The notes under the pieces were generated by a model, which worked only from the letters and a program-made list of their open reading frames with translations, was not told where the DNA came from and made no database searches. From Pinguiococcus pyrenoidosus (Eukaryota > Sar > Pinguiophyceae > Pinguiochrysidales > Pinguiochrysidaceae), in the NCBI GenBank assembly GCA_019677205.1, contig JAAMXY010000803.1, positions 1 through 14,990 on the forward strand: 14,990 bases of DNA, read 5' to 3'. The position numbers and the translations under genes were made by a program. Positions 9,553 to 14,990 of the stretch are shown here, piece by piece (position 1 is the stretch's first letter; every line of letters starts with the position of its first letter).

Positions 9553-10367
9553 ATGAATGTGAGGGGCCACGCTAGCATCTCGAAATCGGAGATGCCCGCT
9601 GACAGCTGCGCTCTTGGGTTCTTTGACGCGTGGGTTCTCCTGGAAATTCCGAACAGAGGAGAGAAGTGGAAGTCGAGGTGGCCCGCTTCTGGAGAGGACT
9701 CCTTCTCCTTGCTGTGCAACGACCGCAGAAGGCTTAACCAAAGCGTGCTCTGCACGCAGATCTTCGCGGCTGGAGACGGGATCAACTACCCCAGAGCCGG
9801 GCAGACCGTGACGGTTCACTACACGGGATATGTATGAACAACAGTCTTAGGCGTCGTCCCCCACCAGCAGCTCACGTAGTGCTCTCCTGCGGAGCAGCTT
9901 CCGGATGGGACCCAGTTCGACTCGTCGCGGTACCGTGGCAAGACGTTCCGGCCTCCAGCAGACACATTCGCCTTACGGCACTGCTGACCCCGCCCCCACC
10001 CTCCCAGGATTCGTGGAAGACCTTTTCGATTCAAGCTGGGAGGGGAGCAGGTCATCCAAGGTCTCGATGAAGGAGTGTCGCAGCTAAGTATCGGCGAGAG
10101 GGCGAAGATAATGATCCCCGCTGGTTCGTGACGTGTGCAAGGAAGGATCGACTGCCACGGCGCTCCATGCATCAAGCCAGATACCCACCCTTCTCGATCA
10201 GGGCTAGCGTACGGAGAGCGTGGGTTCCCTGGCCTTATCCCGCCCAACACGGAGGTAGTCCCTTCGCAGCATGGACATAAGGAGGCATCTCACGCCAGGC
10301 ATCGGTGATCTCACATGTCTTGGATCTGCAGCTCATCTTCGACTTGGAGCTGATCTCCTACAGCTGA
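9553..10367 (+). CDS. FKBP12-type peptidyl-prolyl cis-trans isomerase, multi-exon
   Basis: Well-supported exons are 9760-9831, 9898-9944, 10020-10123, 10202-10254 and 10332-10367. Splicing rebuilds a complete FKBP_C domain: GQTVTVHYTGY, then LPDGTQFDSSRYRGK, PFRF, EQVIQGLDEGV, GERAKI, LAYGERGFPGLIPPN and the terminal LIFDLELISYS. Introns of 66, 75, 78 and 77 nt are GT-AG, with GTATGA, GTTCCG, GTTCGT and GTAGTC donors. The 5' end is less certain: a 21-nt exon (9657-9677, RREVEVE) and a start exon ATGAAT at 9553-9558 give 112 aa, close to the 107-108 of FKBP12. The enzyme isomerises Xaa-Pro bonds and in many eukaryotes binds FK506/rapamycin. Pocket Tyr, Phe and Asp positions and the Val-Ile pair are kept, but the Trp59 position is Leu (codon 10063-10065) and His87 is Phe. 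No signal or transit peptide is seen, so cytosolic. Confidence 0.85.
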
Positions 10368-10884
10368 GTGTGGAGCCGGTGGTGCTAGCTTTGGTGGAGC
10401 GGTCACTTGGATGAGGCACGCTGAAGCAGAGTGAATGACCACTCCGTCGTCCATGCTTGTCCGTCGTTTATGTGGGGAATGAGCATGTACGAGAGAAGCC
10501 ACGTCAAAATTTCACTGATTACATTGCAATGCGATGATCTACTCCAAAGAGTGGCGGAATTTGAATCCTCCTCCGCTGCACCACAAGGCAACCCCACCAC
10601 GGGTAAAGACGACAGGATCCTCGCACCCACCGGCTTACAGAAATCGAAACACTAGTGCTACAGCACAAACAGATAAGCTGCGTTCTACGACAGAAAAAGC
10701 AACGCCTTGTCAACGGCCTAGGACCAACCATGCATCAAAAATTTCCGCCTCATCCCTACAGGACTGTTTCTTGGGACGACAAGATTGTGCTGTACACGAG
10801 ACCCACAATTCATCCACACTTCTGAACCGAGCGAGCCGCCACCCACCCTGGCCCGCTCTTGTTTCCCCGGGCGCCTCTCCGCGT
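10368..10884. other. Spacer between convergent FKBP and chlH genes
   Basis: This 517-nt interval lies between the FKBP stop and the chlH stop. It should contain both 3' UTRs and poly(A) sites. No AATAAA is evident on either strand and no protein or RNA gene is recognisable; the small open frames match nothing I know. Confidence 0.5.
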
Positions 10885-13800
10885 TTAATTCACGCCTTCG
10901 AGGCGGTCTTCTACCTCCTGGTATAGCTCTTGCAAACGCTCGATGTTCTCCTCGGAAGTGTCCCAGTAACCGCGCCCGTTTGCCTCTAGGAATGTCGTGA
11001 CCATGTCCCGGAACGCGTTCGGGTTCGTGTCCAGCAAGCGCTGACGCATCTGGTCGTCGGCGATGAAAGTGTCGTTCGCGTCCTCGTAGATGAAGTTGTC
11101 CACGTCGCCAGCCGTGGCACTCCATCCCATGGTGTTGCGCAGGCGCTTGGTGATCTCTCGGGCTCCCTCATAGCCAGAGTTCAACATCCCCTCGTAGAAC
11201 TTCGGGTTCAGAAGCTTGGTGCGGGCGTCCAAGCGCACCGTCTCGGAAAGGGTGCGCACTTGCGCGTTGGCGGTCGTGGTGTCGGCCATCATCGCGGATG
11301 GCTTCCTGCCGTCCTTGCGCAGCCCCTGCACGACCTTGGTGGGATCCGAGTCGTAGTAGTGCGAGACATCCGTCAGTGAGATCTCGGAGCTGTCAAGGTT
11401 CTGGAAGGTGACGTCAACCGTGGACAGCGCCTTCTTGAACATGTCCGCCTGCTGCTCCATCATGCCGGGACGGTCCGCGTTGAACGCGAAGCCCTTGCGC
11501 TCGAGGAACTGCGTTTGCAGCTGTTGCTCGTTCTCCCAGCCACCATTCTCGATCGCGAGTCCCACGTTGGCACTGTACGAACCGGCGCTGTTCGAGAAGA
11601 CACGGGTGGCCGCGGCCCGAAGGTCGATCTGCATCTCCTCGGCTTGCTCCATGGCGTGCTTGCGAACGAAATTCATCTCGGGCTCTTCATCCTGCTCCGC
11701 GGCCATCTTCACAGCACGGTCGAGCAGGTTCATCTGGTTGATGAAGAGATCGCGGAACACGCCAGAACAGGAGACCACGACGTCGATGCGCGGGCGGCCG
11801 AGCTCTTCCAGGGGAATGACCTCCAGCTTGTTGACACGGCCGATGCTGTCCGGGACGGGACGCACGCCCACGAGGCTCATGACCTGCGCGAGGGACTCGC
11901 CGTATGTCTTGATGTTGTCCGTTCCCCAGAGGGTGAACGCCACGGTCTCGGGGTAGGCTCCGTCGTTGTCCGTCTTCAGCCGGTCGAGCAGGCGGTCGAC
12001 GACCACGTTCGCGCAGTCAACTGCTGCCTTCGTGGGGATGCTCTGCGGGTCCAGGGCGTGCATGTTCTTGCCGGTGGGAAGCACATCCGGGTTGCGGATC
12101 GGATCCCCGCCCGGCCCGGGGCTGATGTACTGACCATTCAGGGCGTCGACCAGCGCACCGAGCTCGTTATCCTTGACCACTTGCTTGAGGCAGAACTCCA
12201 GGTAGTTGAACAGCGGGGCCATGTCGTCCTCGCTCACACCGGAGAAGCCGGACTCCGCCAGCGCGCGCTTCCAGGGGGAGCCTCCGCCGAGGCCATCCAT
12301 CAGGTCGGTGAGGCCCTTGAAGAGGGGCGCCACCTCGTCCACGCGGCCATCCGAGTTGGTGCTGCGCTCCACCATCGCACGCACGGCAACGCGGGTGCCC
12401 TCGGTGATACGTTGCAGCAGCTCGACATCTTCCAGCACCCCGCGATCCGCATTTGCGTACACCTCGTCGATGCTGCGGCCGACCGACTCCGCGACGATGC
12501 GCGGCAAGGCCTTGATCCCCTCCTCCGGCCTATCCAGGCCAGCGATGTTCACCAGGGTCGCCACCGCCTCCTCCGCGGTGGGCGGGACGCCGACGGTGTG
12601 CAGTCCACACGGAAGGAGGCGTGACTCGATCTCCATCAGGCGGCGGTACACCTTTCCGACGACGCCGTCGCGCTCGTCCAGCGTGAGGTCCTTGGCATCG
12701 TCTTCCTCGGAGGGCAGGTCCTTGATGTCCTTGTCAAGGTTGCAGGTACGCGCAGACGCCACGATGGTGTTCACAATGCTGGGGCCGCGGCCCTCGTTCT
12801 CCCGGAGGCCCTGGTAGCTCTTGACGAGCTCGCCGAGCTCCTTGAGGCCCTTGTACAGGCCAGCGTTCTCCGCAGGGGGCGTCAGGTACGAGATGGTGGC
12901 CGAGTACGAGCGGCGCTTCGCAATGGTCGCCTCCGAGGGGTTGTTGGCCGCGTAGTAGTAGAGGTTCGGGATGGTGTTGATGAGACGGTCCGGGTAGCAG
13001 GTGCCGGCCATGCCCACCTGCTTGCCGGGCATGAACTCGAGCGAGCCGTGGGTGCCGAAGTGGAGCACGGCGTCGGCGCCGAAGACGCGCTCCAGGAAGG
13101 TGTAGTACGCCGCGAAGCCGTGGTGCGGGGAGGCGGACTTGCTGAAGAGAAGGCGCATGGGATCACCCTCGTAGCCGAAGGTCGGCTGCACGCCGATGAA
13201 GACGTTGCCGAACTGCTTTCCGAAGACGAGCAGGTTCTTGCCGTCCGAGTTCAGATGGCCGGGCGCGGGGCCCCAGTTCTCTTCCAGGTCCTTCGCGTAC
13301 GGGGTCAGTCTCTCGTACTCATCGACGGGCATCCGGTAGGCGACGTTGAGCTCGGGGGAGTCGAACTTGGCCTCCTTGTCGTTCAGGATGGATTCCACGA
13401 GCGCCTCGGTCTCCTCCGGGAAGTCGTCGCCGACGTTGTAGCCCTGGCGCTTGAGCTCCTTCACGACCGCCTGGATCGAGTTGAACACGTCCAGGTAGGC
13501 GGCAGTTCCGACGTTGCCCTTGTCCGGGGGGAAGCTGAAGACGGTGATGGCCAGCTTCTTGTTCGCGTTCTCCTTGCGGCGGAGCTCTGCCCACTTGAGA
13601 GACCGGTCCGCCAGCAGGTTGACGCGATCGCTGAGAGGAACGGAGCGCCCCGTCGCACCCTCACGGCCGGCGAAGATGATCGGCTCGATGGCACCGTCGA
13701 TTTCGGGGAGGGACACCTGCAGAGCGACTTGGATGGGGTGCAGTCCGAGCTCGGAGGCCTGCCACTCTTCGAAGGACTGGAACACCAACGGCACGGAGCA

Positions 13801-14875
13801 CAGGTACGGGCGATTCAGCTTCTGAAGCGTCTCGACGGCCTTCGGGTGATCCTGCGAGGCCGGGCCGCCAACGAGAGCGAAGCCCGTGAGATTGATGACC
13901 GAGTCGACCGTGACCTGGCCGTTGAGGTAGAAGTAGTCGTTGACCGGGGCCGAGAAATCCAGCCCTCCGGAGTAGACGTTGATGACGCGCGCGCCACGAG
14001 CTTCGAGCTCGGAGATGAGGGCGACGTAGTGGCACTCGTCGCGGGTGTTGATGTGCGACTTCTGCAGGATCACGCCGACGGTGGGAGCAGTGCTCACGTC
14101 GATGCCCGCGCGTGGCGCGTGGACATTGTCGTACCATTCGTAGTACTCTTCGGGGGACTCGAACACGCGGTCCGCCATGGGATGCCAGATGCCCTTGTCC
14201 GGGATGAGCTTGGGCTCCTCGATGGCCGCCTCGTCAATCTTGGACGACTCGTCGACGACGAACTCGTTCGCCAGGTTCAGGATCATGCTCTCGATGTTCT
14301 CGGGGCTGCCGCCGAGCCAGTACTGGAAGCTCATCATGAACGTGCGGGCATCCTTGGCCTTGTCACTGGGCAAGTATTTCAGCACCTTCGGGAGCGTGCG
14401 CAGCAGCTTCAGCATGCCTTCCTCGAAGGAAGCCTGGTTGTCCTTGCGCTTCTTCTTCATGAAGTCGGAGATGACGCTCTTGGACTGGCCCAGGTTGTTC
14501 ATCGTGAACTGCCCGACCTTGTTGAGCCGCATGACCTCCGGCATGGAGGGGAAAACGAGCACGGCGTCGAGGTTGTCGCGCTCGGGCTGGACCACCTCGA
14601 TGACCTTGTCGGCGAGCTCCTGCACGAAGATCAGGGACCCGATGAACACGTTGGCCTCCTGCACATCCTTGCGGAACTGCTCAATGGCTGCCTCCGAGCG
14701 CAGCTCCTCCAGCAGGTATCCCACGCACTCGATGCACACGTTCTCCTGCTGCTCGTTGATTTTCTCGCACGCCTTCGTCATGGACTGCTGATACTGGTTC
14801 TCGAGGACCACGTACACGATCTTCATCTTCTGGCGCCCGTCCACATTTCCCGGCACGACCCGGCGGTCCTCCGGC
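10885..14875 (-). CDS. chlH: Magnesium-chelatase subunit H, 5'-partial (upstream exon outside window)
   Basis: One uninterrupted exon of 1329 codons ends in TAA at 10885-10887. ChlH is the porphyrin-binding subunit of magnesium chelatase (EC 6.6.1.1); with ChlI, ChlD and GUN4 it inserts Mg2+ into protoporphyrin IX in the plastid, the first committed chlorophyll step. The N-terminal DUF3479 part shows [13 protein letters not shown], and the CobN/Mg-chelatase part shows [50 protein letters not shown] (about 13017-13066), [31 protein letters not shown] and [18 protein letters not shown]. The protein ends EDRLEGVN, at the usual C-terminus. The 5' border is a CTTTTCAG acceptor at 14876; PEDRRVVP after it aligns with the PEVRRIVPE region behind plant transit peptides. 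No in-frame ATG precedes MKIVYVVLE, so start and transit peptide lie on an exon beyond the window. GTG 14952 is not a credible start. Confidence 0.96.
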
Positions 14876-14990
14876 CTGAAAAGTGAAGATCCCAAGATCC
14901 CAAGATACGCATGAGCAAACCACGTGGCACGCAGTTTCGGCTTACTAAGCACCCCATTTTTGCCTCAATTCCACGCCCAACTTCTTCGAC
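14876..14990 (-). other. chlH: Probable 3' part of an intron in chlH, with CACGTG motif
   Basis: Read on the minus strand, the DNA ahead of the chlH exon ends in a pyrimidine-rich CTTTTCAG and lacks ChlH similarity, so it is probably the end of a 5' intron. A palindromic CCACGTGG (14920-14927, G-box core) and a tandem GGGATCTT repeat (about 14886-14901) lie inside. The donor is not identified: a GTAAGC near 14945 would produce an in-frame TAG with the only compatible frame, so the donor is more likely outside the window. Confidence 0.55.

Noticed and set aside
13048-14886. 612-codon open frame on the plus strand opposite chlH
   Set aside because: Antisense shadow of a GC-rich, strongly biased coding exon; the product is Val/Leu/Glu-rich with no domain, while the opposite strand is unmistakably ChlH.
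14826-14952. GTG at 14952 or ATG near 14828 as the chlH start
   Set aside because: ChlH similarity extends upstream of the ATG to PEDRRVVP and stops exactly at a CAG acceptor, and GTG starts are not expected for a nuclear gene.

Overview
This is a nuclear window from a photosynthetic eukaryote. The genes carry short GT-AG introns (about 63-156 nt). One gene encodes the magnesium-chelatase H subunit of chlorophyll synthesis, alongside cytosolic housekeeping genes (eIF5 and a small FKBP). The relatively GC-rich sequence, modest intron number and ChlH sequence character suggest an alga, perhaps of the red lineage. I cannot name the organism from sequence alone.

Layout, left to right. (1) 1-389: AT-rich upstream region and probable 5' leader of eIF5, with a TATA-like element and two upstream AUGs in poor context. 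(2) 390-1892, + strand: translation initiation factor eIF5, two exons. (3) 1893-2384: short region between convergent genes, with a protein-like reading frame on the minus strand that may be a small unrecognised gene. (4) 2385-4306, minus: gene A, three exons. (5) 4307-6102: 1.8 kb without a confident gene. (6) 6103-8086, minus: gene B, four exons. Genes A and B are diverged tandem paralogues with two CCHH zinc-finger-like motifs each and long low-complexity C-terminal tails. Their first two introns sit at identical positions and phases, and exon 2 is exactly 111 nt in both. (7) 8087-9552: region between divergently transcribed gene B and the FKBP gene. (8) about 9553-10367, + strand: FKBP12-type peptidyl-prolyl isomerase broken into five to seven small exons, visible only after conceptual splicing. 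(9) 10368-10884: convergent spacer. (10) 10885-14875, minus: chlH, one long exon whose 5' end is a splice acceptor; the exon with the start codon and plastid transit peptide must lie upstream.

The recognised genes do not form a pathway; this is an ordinary compact eukaryotic gene neighbourhood. The most interesting items are the duplicated two-finger family, which I do not recognise, the eIF5 upstream ORFs, which resemble the autoregulatory arrangement known for vertebrate eIF5 mRNAs, and the intron-dense FKBP gene with a Leu at the pocket-floor Trp position.
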